From: Methanoregula sp.
GTDB lineage: Archaea > Halobacteriota > Methanomicrobia > Methanomicrobiales > Methanospirillaceae
Direction: 5' to 3'
DNA length: 64,000 bases
NCBI RefSeq assembly: GCF_023227875.1
Contig: NZ_JALOCH010000001.1
Location: forward strand, 1-64,000
In this document: one piece after another, positions 36,267 through 44,460 of the stretch
Position numbering within the stretch: the stretch's first letter is position 1
Layout: each line of letters begins with the position of its first letter
Notes under the pieces: model-generated
Told to the model about the DNA's origin: nothing
What the model saw: the letters and a program-made list of their open reading frames with translations, nothing else
Databases searched by the model: none
Program-made: the position numbers and the translations under genes

Positions 36267-36788
36267 GTGATTTTTCCCTATCTTCATTCTTACATAATCC
36301 ATCCCTTGTCCGAACACATGTCCTAACTCGTGCTCTCATATCTCACCTTGGCAACCCCCCTCCCCCCACAAAAGTACTACCGACGGCTCCTCCATCCATC
36401 TCCGTTGGAGATCCCCTTATCGCAGGGGGTAGGTCATCGCCCCTTCACCCACTCTCCGACGTGAAACTGGTGATCCGGATCCAACCCGGCTCCCCTTATC
36501 CACGTCCTAATCCTTGTGGCACCCCCTTTTCGTCAAACAGAACGCGTCTATGGGCGTCTTTTTGTAGGGTGATTTTCTGCGGAAAATCAACTATCATAAA
36601 AAAGGCCGTTTCCCGGATTATCCTTCGCTGGAATGCGCCCAAATATGACCTCTGTATCTCCGACGTAAAAATGGATAAATTTCAGTGAATTATGACCTCA
36701 TTTCTGAGAAATAGGGCCTCTGGGCCGGAAAAAGAGGAGTAATCCGGGGTCATTTCAGGCTTGGGTGGGCATCATCGTGTTTACGGTT
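36267..36788. other. Intergenic repeat region after the KAP gene
   Basis: 522 bp without a convincing gene. It holds a weak repeat B (36350-36393), repeat A copy 1 (36448-36577) and a short block C (36741-36768) that recurs at 44391. A 75-codon open frame at 36461-36688 lies across repeat A and is not conserved in the other copies. Confidence 0.6.
36448..36577. repeat. Dispersed repeat A, copy 1
   Basis: About 130 bp sharing blocks with 44075-44204 and 51356-51487: CACTCTCCGACGT, GGTGATCCGGATCC, GGCACCCCCTTTTCGTCAAA and GCGTCTATGGGCGTCTTTTT, followed by GGGTGATTTT. The blocks occur in the same order and spacing. This copy has no hairpin element in front. Confidence 0.85.
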
Positions 36789-37757
36789 TTACGTCGTCAA
36801 GTTAGTACAGTTATAATTCCCCCGTTCGCAGCCGGCAAGAGTATGCGATCCAATCCTGTCAGAAAAGATCATATAATACTGCTCATGGTATTCATACACA
36901 CCAGGATTTGGATAACATTCGACACGCGTCAGGTTCTTACACACTGCTTGATGAAACCGGATATAATCGCTCTCATTGCCATCAAACCCTGATATAATCC
37001 GGTGACCATACGACCAGGTACCGGGACCATTGGTCACACCATGCACGGATCTCTCAAAATCCGGAAAATCTTTCAATTCATCATAGGTAACGTGGATGAT
37101 TGTTTTGTTGTGCAGATAAATGAGGTTCCATTCCTGAACTTCAAAATGAACATCGATCACTTTCTGGTCCCGCGGCTGAAGATCATCCACAAGGAAAGAA
37201 TTACCTGTTATTTTCTGTTCCGGTGTCCGCGCAGGTGTTACGGATATTGGAACGGGTGACATTTCAGAGAGGGATAAATCGTTGAGGATGATCCCGCCAT
37301 CCCCGGCATCTCTTCCGGCACCATTGCTGATGGTATCATTCAGGGGAATAAAAAAAATCTTCCTGTCGCCATAACGGGGATCGGATTGTTCCGGCCAAGC
37401 GTTAATGATGTATTTCCTGTTATTCCATGAGGCCAGATTCAGATCAGCAGACCAGACTGCGGACTCTTTTGTACCGGATGTGATGGACGTGCCGGAAATT
37501 CCAACAATCTCATCGGCAGTATTCTTTCGGGTGGTGATATCCGCCGGCCAGATCTCGTACAGGATCCCTGAACCGACAGGGAGACTCGTTTTACCGGACA
37601 GGTGGATCATCCCGTCTTCTGATTGTCGGGAAACTGATACGATAGTAACTGTTTTTGTAATTCCGTTACCGGTATCTCCCGTTCCTGTCAGCAGGATGAG
37701 AACGATGGCAAGTGTGACGATTGTTACAAGTGCCCAGTGCCATTTTTTTATTGTCAT
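36789..37757 (-). CDS. Membrane-anchored extracytoplasmic protein (KWHW family, long form)
   Basis: 322 residues. MTIKKWHWALVTI begins an N-terminal membrane helix (about 8-25), followed by an outside domain with no recognised family. The C-terminal part (from DDLQPRDQKVIDVHFEV to the end) aligns with the shorter neighbour at 37855-38400: the same LQP-DQK lead, ITILHVT-like strand, D-KDFP/KFP motif and Cys-containing RTECY/RVECYPN end. GAGG stands seven bases before the start. Function unknown; the pair looks like a local duplication. Confidence 0.75.
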   Translation of the reverse strand: MTIKKWHWALVTIVTLAIVLILLTGTGDTGNGITKTVTIVSVSRQSEDGMIHLSGKTSLPVGSGILYEIWPADITTRKNTADEIVGISGTSITSGTKESAVWSADLNLASWNNRKYIINAWPEQSDPRYGDRKIFFIPLNDTISNGAGRDAGDGGIILNDLSLSEMSPVPISVTPARTPEQKITGNSFLVDDLQPRDQKVIDVHFEVQEWNLIYLHNKTIIHVTYDELKDFPDFERSVHGVTNGPGTWSYGHRIISGFDGNESDYIRFHQAVCKNLTRVECYPNPGVYEYHEQYYMIFSDRIGSHTLAGCERGNYNCTNLTT

Positions 37758-37854
37758 GATCTTTCCTCATCGGGATGTCCTGTAATATTTGGGTATAGTG
37801 TAATATTTCTGAACGTGTTTTTTTCCGGTGATATAAGTCATCCTTTTTCAGCAG

Positions 37855-38400
37855 TTATGATTCTCCCGGTGGCTCGGCAATGTCAAGAACGATCACAGAG
37901 ATAAAATAATACCGTCTGTTATATTCGAAGGCGGGTAAATCGGCATAACATTCAGTACGCGACTTATTCTTGCAGATAGAATTGATAAACGGGGGATAAT
38001 CACTCATGTCTCCCCTTAATCGTGCAACCTCCCGCAGATTTTTGGTATCCACGGCTGCGGTAGTATTCATATCACTGTGTAACGTACTCTCAAGTTTCGG
38101 GAATTTTTTCAAATCATCATTTGTGACATGAAGGATTGTTATATTACGATCACTTCGGAGAATCTGTTGATAACCGGGGTCTCCTTCATAAATGTAGTAA
38201 TCTGTAGCAATCTTTTTTTGATCCTGCGGCTGAAGATCCCCTTCAGGTGAAGCATTCCCATAAGGAACCGGGCTGAATGTCCCCGCGGGAATGAAGTACA
38301 TATTCGAGACTGTTTTCTCGCCCGTTCCCGTCAGCAGGATCAGGAGGACGATGAGTATGCCGATCGTTACGAGTGCCCAGTGCCATTTTTTTATTGTCAT
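37855..38400 (-). CDS. Membrane-anchored extracytoplasmic protein (KWHW family, short form)
   Basis: 181 residues from the ATG at 38400, which aligns with the paralogue's start (an ATG two codons upstream, 38406, is also possible). The N-terminal MTIKKWHWALVTI helix is nearly identical to that of the gene at 36789-37757, even at DNA level. The outside domain matches the C-terminal half of that protein and lacks its central insert. Conserved Cys residues in CKNKSRTECY may form a disulphide. Function unknown. Confidence 0.73.
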   Translation of the reverse strand: MTIKKWHWALVTIGILIVLLILLTGTGEKTVSNMYFIPAGTFSPVPYGNASPEGDLQPQDQKKIATDYYIYEGDPGYQQILRSDRNITILHVTNDDLKKFPKLESTLHSDMNTTAAVDTKNLREVARLRGDMSDYPPFINSICKNKSRTECYADLPAFEYNRRYYFISVIVLDIAEPPGES

Positions 38401-38596
38401 GAACATCCGTCCTCAGGATATTCTGTTAAAGTTGGAGATTGTAATAGCATTTTTACACGTGCGATGGGTATACACCTGATCATCACAGGTACTCTCCTTG
38501 TTATTATCATTAAAAACTCACCCCATTACCTCCTGAAAATCCGTGTCCGGAATTCTCTAAATAAAAAAATGTTTTAAATCGGAAAAAAAAGGGAGA

Positions 38597-40000
38597 TCAG
38601 GGAACATACCCGCTCACATATCCTTTTGTTTCCTTCAGCCGTAACGCATTATTATGGTTATTATCTCCATGAACTCCATCATCGGTAGAGAAAATCAATG
38701 GATCCTGTGAAACAGTAGAATACATTGTTGTTTGTTTAACAGCCCCGCTCAAGCTATAATTTATGGCACGGTTATATGGTTCTTGGTAAGGAGCGGCCGC
38801 CCCATCTTGATGATCTCCATCGAACAGGTGACCAATTTCATGAGTAAATACATAGGCGCGATCTTGTGCATTTGCAACGTATCCTGGCATAGCTTCATAC
38901 GACATAACCGCATGACGATAATTGGTTCCATCATAACCTTCCGCCACACCTATTTCAGGTCCTGTAAATGGTATTCCGCTTAAATATATTGCGATATCCG
39001 CACCTTTTGTAGTCAGGTAGTCATTATTGACAATTGTGTGAAATACACTAAATGGAGCTGAAGGATTGAAATTCTGGCTCAGTTCCATCCTCTTGGAGTC
39101 ATCGAAAATCGGCACCAGCCGGATTTTGATATAGTTGACACCAAATGCACTATTTGCATCATTCAGTACGGATTGTGCCCGTTTTTTCCAGTTTGAATAA
39201 CCGGAATACATCGTATTATCCGTGACGATGAGAAGTTTCACATCAACCATACTATCCAGCGTAGCAGATCGTTGGCCGGATACAGTTTTGACAGAATCGG
39301 ATCTTTGTTTTACGATATTTTCCCGTTCAGTTTTTAGCCAGTTGAGTTCCTCATCGGATAACAATGCAACCGGTTTTATCTCTCCGGATGGTAATTCCAC
39401 GATAAGATCATTTGTTAAATCGATCTTGTGCTGGGTGACATCTTTTGAAGAATACGCAATCTGTTGTTCGGGATTCTTGGGGTAATCATTCGATATCTCG
39501 TCAAGGTAGATATATTCTGAAGAGTCAACGGAGATCCTACCGAGTACTCCGCTGTCGTCCATGGTAAGCTGGACATTACTCTCGGGAAGAGTGCGGCCAC
39601 CCTTTGCTGTGACAAGCTTACCGTTGAATGTGTACACTCCCGTCTCTGCACTCGGATAAAATGTTTCCTCGTGCAGATCCATGAAATAGGGAATCCCATT
39701 CAGATGAACCGGAACTTGTTTGCCCGATAACAACTGTGTTTTCAAGGTTTTCGCATCGATATTGAGTGTTTCATATTTTGCAATCGATGAAGAAACGGCA
39801 TTCATGGATCTCTTCTCATTCAGCATGTGTGACGTGGATACTGACAGACCATCAAATGTTATCAGTGCTGTTTTCGATGTCTCATTCTGTTGCGTTTGGA
39901 ATTGGTCGGAAGAATTCCCTTCCGCACTCACCATCGGTACCATCGCCATCGCGGCCAGCAATAGTGCCAGCAGGACGACGCCAGGTTTCCATAATGTCAT
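38597..40000 (-). CDS. Secreted metzincin-type zinc metalloprotease
   Basis: 467 residues. A signal peptide (1-26) and a propeptide-like region precede a catalytic domain (about 250-460). The zinc motif HEIGHLFDGDH at 387-397 gives the three His ligands and Glu388 expected of metzincins (M12-like), and TTMYSTVS about 40 residues later could be the Met-turn. The usual Gly of HExxHxxGxxH (position 394) is Asp here, with Gly shifted one place. No C-terminal anchor is seen, so the enzyme is probably released or loosely attached. It reads toward the KWHW pair on the same strand, about 190 bp away. Confidence 0.85.
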   Translation of the reverse strand: MTLWKPGVVLLALLLAAMAMVPMVSAEGNSSDQFQTQQNETSKTALITFDGLSVSTSHMLNEKRSMNAVSSSIAKYETLNIDAKTLKTQLLSGKQVPVHLNGIPYFMDLHEETFYPSAETGVYTFNGKLVTAKGGRTLPESNVQLTMDDSGVLGRISVDSSEYIYLDEISNDYPKNPEQQIAYSSKDVTQHKIDLTNDLIVELPSGEIKPVALLSDEELNWLKTERENIVKQRSDSVKTVSGQRSATLDSMVDVKLLIVTDNTMYSGYSNWKKRAQSVLNDANSAFGVNYIKIRLVPIFDDSKRMELSQNFNPSAPFSVFHTIVNNDYLTTKGADIAIYLSGIPFTGPEIGVAEGYDGTNYRHAVMSYEAMPGYVANAQDRAYVFTHEIGHLFDGDHQDGAAAPYQEPYNRAINYSLSGAVKQTTMYSTVSQDPLIFSTDDGVHGDNNHNNALRLKETKGYVSGYVP

Positions 40001-40549
40001 TCGTTTTCCTCCTTCTTTTCATACGCTACGCTCGGAGGCACGGGAAAATCTTCATAAGAATGGAAGATAATAATCACATGCCTACGGGCAGGACCGGGTT
40101 CAACAGAGTTTCGTCACTTGGTGAACCCGTCCTTTCTTTTCGGGACAACCTACGGCTGTCCACAATGAACGATTTATAATTCTACTATTTATGTTTTCTA
40201 TCTCATTCATCTACCAATCAAGATACTGAAAAAAATGCGAAAGGTACTGAAGGACGAAACGTAAACAGGATTACCATTATTGACTGGAAGAAATAATTTT
40301 ACCGGCGTTGCAGAATCCTGCGCGGGCGTTTCTTTTGCTCTTGCCTTCTCATGTTCAGTGTTCCTCTATCATGCATCCTCCCTGTCGGCCCTTGCAATGC
40401 CCTCCCGTATCACAGCTCGACAATCCCATACTCCAGAGAGAAAGTGCCGACGGCCCCCCATCATCCCTCCACCCCGGGCAAGTGGATACCCCCTCTTAAA
40501 TGATGATAAGAAGAAGCGCACATGCATCATCATGAGCTCTGGTGTCATA
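40001..40549. other. Intergenic region with inverted repeats and repeat B
   Basis: 549 bp without a convincing intact gene. It holds the leader of the metzincin gene (minus strand), an inverted repeat GGGTTCA/TGAACCC (about 40098-40127), a second one GGACA/TGTCC (about 40142-40160), an AT-rich stretch, and repeat B at 40393-40459. Open frames here overlap repeats and show no family. Confidence 0.5.
40393..40459. repeat. Dispersed repeat B, copy 1
   Basis: About 67 bp matching 44461-44527 at most positions: a GCAATGCCCTCCCGTATCAC block, CAATCCCATACTCCAGAGAG, then AAAGTGCCGACGGCCCCC. Weaker copies occur at 45466, 51768 and 36350. It lies about 90 bp before the decayed antitoxin gene. Confidence 0.8.
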
Positions 40550-40763
40550 ATGGATCAGGTCTACCTGGAGATGAAAAAATCCGGCAGGACCTGGTGAAGA
40601 GAGAAGCTCTTGAAGCTCTCGTTGATACGGCAGAGATCCTGAGCAGTCCGGCAACCATACCGGCAATCAAAAAAACGACCGCGATATCCGGCAGGGTCGG
40701 ACAAAGGCCCTCCGAGCCTCGACCGAACGCATCACCGTTCTTCGATGTCGACTAATCGAGTGA
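40550..40763 (+). pseudogene. Decayed type II antitoxin gene (two frameshifts)
   Basis: Three overlapping frames together read as one typical small antitoxin. Frame 1 from ATG 40550 gives MDQVYLEMKK and stops at 40597. Frame 2 gives KIRQDLVKREALEALVDTAE then ILSSPATIPAIKK. Frame 3 gives DIRQGRTKALRASTERI and ends at 40761-40763. The ALEALVDTAEILSSP-x-IKK-x-DI-QGR pattern is common in antitoxins that precede RelE-type toxins. No toxin frame follows on this strand, and a hairpin element begins at the 3' end. The reconstruction is by eye. Confidence 0.6.
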
Positions 40764-40806
40764 AACAAGATTAGGAGAAGAGAAGAAACCGAAGGTTTCT
40801 TCGAAT
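40747..40806. repeat. Two-hairpin element copy
   Basis: First stem CTAATC/GATTAG, purine-rich linker AGGAGAAGA, then arms GAAGAAACC (40782-40790) and GGTTTCTTC (40794-40802) around GAA, followed by GAATG. It overlaps the end of the decayed antitoxin gene. Confidence 0.75.
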
Positions 40807-40852
40807 GTTTTTGCCAGGGAACCGGTGGCGTGAAAATCGTTCAGAATGATCC

Positions 40853-41116
40853 CTAATTATACGCTTCATTGTGATGAAGTAATTTTAAGAAAACAATTGC
40901 GTTTTCCTTTGCATCAATCACGTAAAACAGGACAAAATGTCCGATGTGAACCCGCCACTGGCCCTTGAGCGGGGGATGGAGAGGCTTACCCGATTCCGGG
41001 TTTTCAATTAGGAACTGTATCTTTTTCTTGAGTTGCTCGTACCGTGCAGGACTCTTCGCCCGAAGCTTCCTGCAGGTCGAGGCCAGATCCGGATCAATGA
41101 CGGCCCGGTAGCTCAT
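40853..41116 (-). CDS. RelE/ParE-type toxin
   Basis: 87 residues with the RelE/ParE fold pattern: short N-terminal strand, two helices (LASTCRKLRAKSPARYEQLKKKIQFLIENP), then PLKGQWRVHIGHFVLFYVID and a C-terminal strand ending LLHHNEAYN. Toxins of this type cut mRNA at the ribosome (RelE) or attack gyrase (ParE); the sequence alone does not say which. It starts inside the stop of the upstream antitoxin gene (4-bp overlap), a normal module order. Confidence 0.85.
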   Translation of the reverse strand: MSYRAVIDPDLASTCRKLRAKSPARYEQLKKKIQFLIENPESGKPLHPPLKGQWRVHIGHFVLFYVIDAKENAIVFLKLLHHNEAYN

Positions 41117-41448
41117 GCTTCAATTTCCTTAAAAAAATCATCAATGGAATTATACGTTTTTCCTTTGCCTTTTTTGATGTCGGCTTGGGCTTTTTTCAGC
41201 TGTTTGATAAGTTCCGGTTTTATCGCCGATTCCGGGGGATAGACATTCTCATCGATCTTCTCTTCAATCCGGTCAAGCCGGCTGACAATATCGGTGAGTA
41301 ATAATTCAATTTTTTCATTCTTTGCAAGACCTCCGGCAGACTCACGGACTCCGGCAGGTTTTTCTCCGGCTGCGGTGATCCGTTGCGGATCGTACGCAAA
41401 GCCTTTCCTGCTCCGGGACCCGGATTGCCCGGCTGCTCTGGAAGTCAT
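41113..41448 (-). CDS. Antitoxin partner of the RelE-type toxin
   Basis: 111 residues from the ATG at 41448. The C-terminal part (IELLLTDIVSRLDRIEEKID ... QLKKAQADIKKGKGKTYNSI then DDFFKEIEA) is the helical tail typical of RelE antitoxins, with the final DDFFKEIEA expected to bind the toxin. The N-terminal ~45 residues are Gly/Arg/Ser-rich and of low complexity. The frame is open to 41781, but that extension runs through the hepT remnant in another frame and is not coding. Confidence 0.72.
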   Translation of the reverse strand: MTSRAAGQSGSRSRKGFAYDPQRITAAGEKPAGVRESAGGLAKNEKIELLLTDIVSRLDRIEEKIDENVYPPESAIKPELIKQLKKAQADIKKGKGKTYNSIDDFFKEIEA

Positions 41449-41528
41449 AGTAATGATGATGTTTGTATTCTTCTCTTCAATAGCCTTTTGCCATAGCGTC
41501 CCGTGGATAATTCTTCGGATAACCCCGC

Positions 41529-41926
41529 TCACGCATATTCCCGGAGCAGCACCTTCACCACATCCGCAAGCGGTGCGAGATCGTGCCGGCTCGTCTCCCA
41601 GATGATCGTCGGGCTGATCATAAAATAAACGTGCACCATCTTGTCCCGCATTCCCGCGAACTCTTTCCAGGGAACATCCGGGTGGTGATCGATAATCTCC
41701 TGTGGGATCTTCTTGAATCTGTCGAACCCCGCTGGGGTGAGACTTAAGAAGAACAGACCATGTTCTTCGTTGCTTCCCCAATCACGACAAAATTGAGAAT
41801 GATCGCCTCACGGGTTTTCCGGTCGGCGAGCAGTTGCTCGTACGTCATGTCCTTTGTATAGGACTGGATCGTAGAGACTGCGTCGTCAATATCCGTGAGG
41901 TAGAGTTTTACCTCACGCTTAGACAT
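41529..41926 (-). pseudogene. hepT: Broken hepT (DUF86 toxin) interrupted by a hairpin element
   Basis: From ATG 41926 the frame reads MSKREVKLYLTDIDDAVSTI to NFVVIGEATKN, a good HepT N-terminus, then meets a TAA after five more codons. The C-terminal half continues in another frame: FDRFKKIPQEIIDHHPDVPW then KEFAGMRDKMVHVYFMISPT, ending at 41529. The RNase motif of HepT (Rx4-6H, here RDKMVH) is still present. A two-hairpin element (41722-41769) sits exactly at the break. The gene overlaps mntA by eight bases. Confidence 0.78.
41722..41769. repeat. Two-hairpin element copy inside hepT
   Basis: GTCGA, then hairpin ACCCC/GGGGT around GCT, linker GAGACTTAA, then arms GAAGAACA and TGTTCTTC around GACCA. 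Its layout matches the fourth unit of the left-end array read on the minus strand (GTCGA, ACCTC/GAGGT, GAGACCGGA, GAAGAACGC/GCGTTCTTC), with changed but complementary arms. Confidence 0.75.
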
Positions 41927-42215
41927 AGATGACCTCGGCGAGCACACCCTGGCGGATCACCGGTTTTAAGGAATCGGATGTTACCAGATCCACCTGCTTC
42001 CCGAGCCTCTCGGAAAGGAAATTTTCAAGCCGCATGAAGGTGACAAAACCCACCGGCTTTGAGAACTCCACCAGCAGATCAATATCGCTTTTGCCCGTCT
42101 GCTCATCCCGGGCAACGGAGCCAAACACCCCGATTGTCTTGACGGAATACTCTCTCGAAACTTCCCCTTTGAATTTTTTTAGTGAGGAGAGAATATCCTG
42201 CCGGGTGGATTTCAT
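41919..42215 (-). CDS. mntA: MntA-type minimal nucleotidyltransferase antitoxin
   Basis: 98 residues with the minimal nucleotidyltransferase signature GSVARDEQTGKSDIDLLVEF (GSx10DxD) at about 32-51. In HepT/MntA modules the MntA protein AMPylates or otherwise modifies HepT and so neutralises it. The gene is intact and overlaps the start of hepT, which is broken, so MntA here may be an orphan antitoxin. Confidence 0.85.
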   Translation of the reverse strand: MKSTRQDILSSLKKFKGEVSREYSVKTIGVFGSVARDEQTGKSDIDLLVEFSKPVGFVTFMRLENFLSERLGKQVDLVTSDSLKPVIRQGVLAEVIYV

Positions 42216-42360
42216 GGCTGTACCTATGTTACAGTGGGTGATGAACTATTAATAAATATTTTAAGACCGGGTATTTCATCTAGATTACCCTGCCGATTCT
42301 GTTAACTTTTTTTAACAACAATTTTATACCTTGTTTCCCAACATCTGAAAAGACATTCTT

Positions 42361-42834
42361 ATGAAACAGCCATTTGAGGGATTATTCGGGGATACCTGCG
42401 AGACCCGGCTCCTCCAGTTCCTGCTGCCGATGTACGGCATCGAGTTCGATATGGCCGAGCTGGTCGATGAGATCGGTCTTACCCGGCAGTCGATAGCAAA
42501 AGCCATGAATAAGTTCGCGGCGCGGGGGATGGTGATGATGAGGAAAGAGGGGAGGACTCCCCTCTACTCCATTAATGAAGATTCTCCGCTCGTGAAGCGC
42601 CTTGAGGACTTCGACAACTCGCTGATTGAATCGATTATCGGAAAGGCAGAATTCAAAAAGATCCAGAACGCACACGAGAAACGCACTCATGCAATCTCTC
42701 TCAAAAATGCAGGGCACGGAAAAGAGAAGATCCTGTTCCGGCATGATCATTCAGGAGATAAGGCTCCCTGTGTTGCGAGCCGGCCCGCGACCTACCTGAA
42801 AGAAAAACGGGCGGATCAGAATTATTCTGATTGA
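42361..42834 (+). CDS. Winged-helix transcriptional regulator
   Basis: 157 residues. Residues 1-85 form a winged helix-turn-helix: TRLLQFLLPMYGIEFDMAEL, VDEIGLTRQSIAKAMNKFAA (recognition helix region) and a wing ending GRTPLYSINEDSPLVKRL. The C-terminal ~60 residues are charged and not recognised. This MarR/ArsR-like group is common in methanogens. It starts 146 bp from mntA on the opposite strand and may regulate that module; this is inference from position. Confidence 0.8.
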   Translation: MKQPFEGLFGDTCETRLLQFLLPMYGIEFDMAELVDEIGLTRQSIAKAMNKFAARGMVMMRKEGRTPLYSINEDSPLVKRLEDFDNSLIESIIGKAEFKKIQNAHEKRTHAISLKNAGHGKEKILFRHDHSGDKAPCVASRPATYLKEKRADQNYSD

Positions 42835-43316
42835 GTCCCGGCCCCCCACCCCCCGTCGCGTACGTGAGGGGTGCCTGCTGATACCCCCCAGCCCAATTCA
42901 GATCCGCTTAACTTCCCCCAACCAGACCCTGCTTAAAAAAAATTAATCAAGGTCTGCCAAAAAAATTTCAATCAAACCCTGCCCAAAATTTTTCAACCAG
43001 ACCTTGCTCAAAAAAATTTAAACAGGGTCCGACCCCCACAATGCGTCCAGTTTTCCAAAGAAAAATCCGGAAAAAATATGACGGACGTTGTACATGTGGT
43101 TGACTTTTATCAATCAAGGGCCGCTCAAAATTTTTTAATCAGACCTTGCCAGAAAAAAAATGAGCAGGGGGTGAAGGGGTGCTTAAAAAATCTCAGGCAT
43201 GGTCTGCATGAAAAAATTCCGGTAGACTTCCTTAAAAAAACCGCATGACTTTCCTCCCTCCTCCGGAAAAACTTAAAACCACATCGTTTAATTCCATCGA
43301 TGATTCAGTATAATTA
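42835..43316. other. Intergenic region with 25-bp repeats
   Basis: 482 bp with no credible CDS. It consists of a GC-rich leader (42835-42900), the 25-bp tandem repeat block and its outlying copies, and the AT-rich promoter-like stretch before the membrane protein gene at 43317. Confidence 0.6.
42920..43175. repeat. 25-bp degenerate tandem repeat
   Basis: Units begin at 42920, 42945, 42970, 42995 and 43020, exactly 25 bp apart, with consensus AAYCARACCYTGCYC followed by AAAAAAATTT. Two further units lie at 43112 and 43137, again 25 bp apart. There are no spacers and the period is not a multiple of three, so this is neither a CRISPR nor a protein repeat. Bendable A-tracts recur about every 2.4 helical turns. 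Confidence 0.8.
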
Positions 43317-43928
43317 ATGTCGATTATAATTGAAGTGGCCTTTCTCTTCATCATCGCAGTGGTCCCGCTGCTCCTCTACGCGGGCCTGAAAAGAATTGTC
43401 AACCCCGTGCCTGTCGTGCTCCCGGTACTCATCGCGGGCATCATCATTATCCCGCTGGACTATATCACGCTGAAACTTTTCACGCTGGACCTGATCCGCA
43501 TGGAACGGGGAGATGTGATCCTTTTATCAAACGCCTTTTTTGCACTTGTGATCCTGTTCGGTGCCGTGGCAGTTGTTACTGCGTTTGCCTACCTGAAGAG
43601 AAAGATGGCGCAAAAGTGGCACTGGATCGCAATGGCACCTGCGGCCTTTGCCGGGGCGGTCTGCACGGGCATCTCACTCATTATTGAAACGACCGCTGAA
43701 GGCCCATGGCCCCATTATTTCCACAGGCTCCCGGTCTTCATCGGCGTTTTCATGGATTACATAATCGCGGTTTTTCATCTGGGTGATGTTGTTTATGGCC
43801 ACGGGTCACAGGTCTATAATCTCATACTCTATGCAGGCCTGTTCCTTGAAGTGTTCATCGTCTCGGTGCTGGTCTATGCGCTGACCTGTTTCCTCTGGTC
43901 CAGGGTAAATCCTCGCAAGGACCAGTAA
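43317..43928 (+). CDS. Polytopic membrane protein (paralogue of 58276-58878)
   Basis: 203 residues with about five or six membrane helices. The N-terminal VPLLLYAGLKRIVNPVPVVL segment parallels IPVLLYRGLKKLADPVPPWI in the protein encoded at 58276, and the overall helix layout is the same, so the two are paralogues. No function is known. The ATG at 43317 closely follows an AT-rich stretch, suggesting a short leader. Confidence 0.72.
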   Translation: MSIIIEVAFLFIIAVVPLLLYAGLKRIVNPVPVVLPVLIAGIIIIPLDYITLKLFTLDLIRMERGDVILLSNAFFALVILFGAVAVVTAFAYLKRKMAQKWHWIAMAPAAFAGAVCTGISLIIETTAEGPWPHYFHRLPVFIGVFMDYIIAVFHLGDVVYGHGSQVYNLILYAGLFLEVFIVSVLVYALTCFLWSRVNPRKDQ

Positions 43929-43971
43929 TCCCATCGTGGTAATCCCCCTCTCCCCTCCATCATCCCCTTAT

Positions 43972-44204
43972 CTCCGACGTCCGACTGGTCATCAGGCCAG
44001 GAGGAGGAGAAGAAATCATCAGATTTCTTCGACGTGAAACCCCCCCATCATCTGCCTAACACCCCATCTATACTCCCACTCTCCGACGTAGAATAGGTGA
44101 TCCGGATCCGATCCTGCTTCCATCAGCCACATCCCAAATCCTGTGGCACCCCCTTTTCGTCAAACAGAACGCGTCTATGGGCGTCTTTTTGCTGGGTGAT
44201 TTTC
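43972..44204. repeat. Composite repeat: hairpin element plus repeat A, copy 2
   Basis: Begins CTCCGACGTCCGACTGGTCA and ends in GGGTGATTTT; 51253-51487 is nearly the same over its whole length. The hairpin part has TGGTC/GGCCA around ATCA and arms GAAGAAATC (44009-44017) and GATTTCTTC (44022-44030) around ATCA. TCTCCGACGT occurs on both sides of the hairpin part (43971 and about 44080), about 110 bp apart. Confidence 0.88.
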
Positions 44205-44460
44205 GGGCAGGACACCCCATGAAAAGGATAGTCCGGATTCAGGGGAGTTTCCCGATCCAAAGAGACCTAAAGAGACATCTTTCCGAGCGTGATTTGTCCG
44301 TTTTTACAGCAATCTAAGCCCAAATCAGCGATATCCAAAAATAAGGGGCATGCTTTTTCACGAATAAGACACTTAAATTCCCCCGGACCCGGGAATCCGG
44401 GGCCATTTCAGGCTCGGATAGGAGGATGGTATATACAGAGGTCGCTCACCCCCTGCCTCT

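Noticed and set aside
36461..36688. 75-codon CDS over repeat A copy 1
   Set aside because: The frame is not kept in the other two copies of repeat A, and no ribosome binding site precedes it.
41449..41781. 222-residue version of the RelE antitoxin
   Set aside because: The upstream part is the out-of-frame reading of the hepT remnant, which has clear HepT sequence in its own frame.
42920..43060. CRISPR or coding tandem repeat of 25 bp
   Set aside because: No spacers between units, many mismatches, and the period is not a multiple of three.
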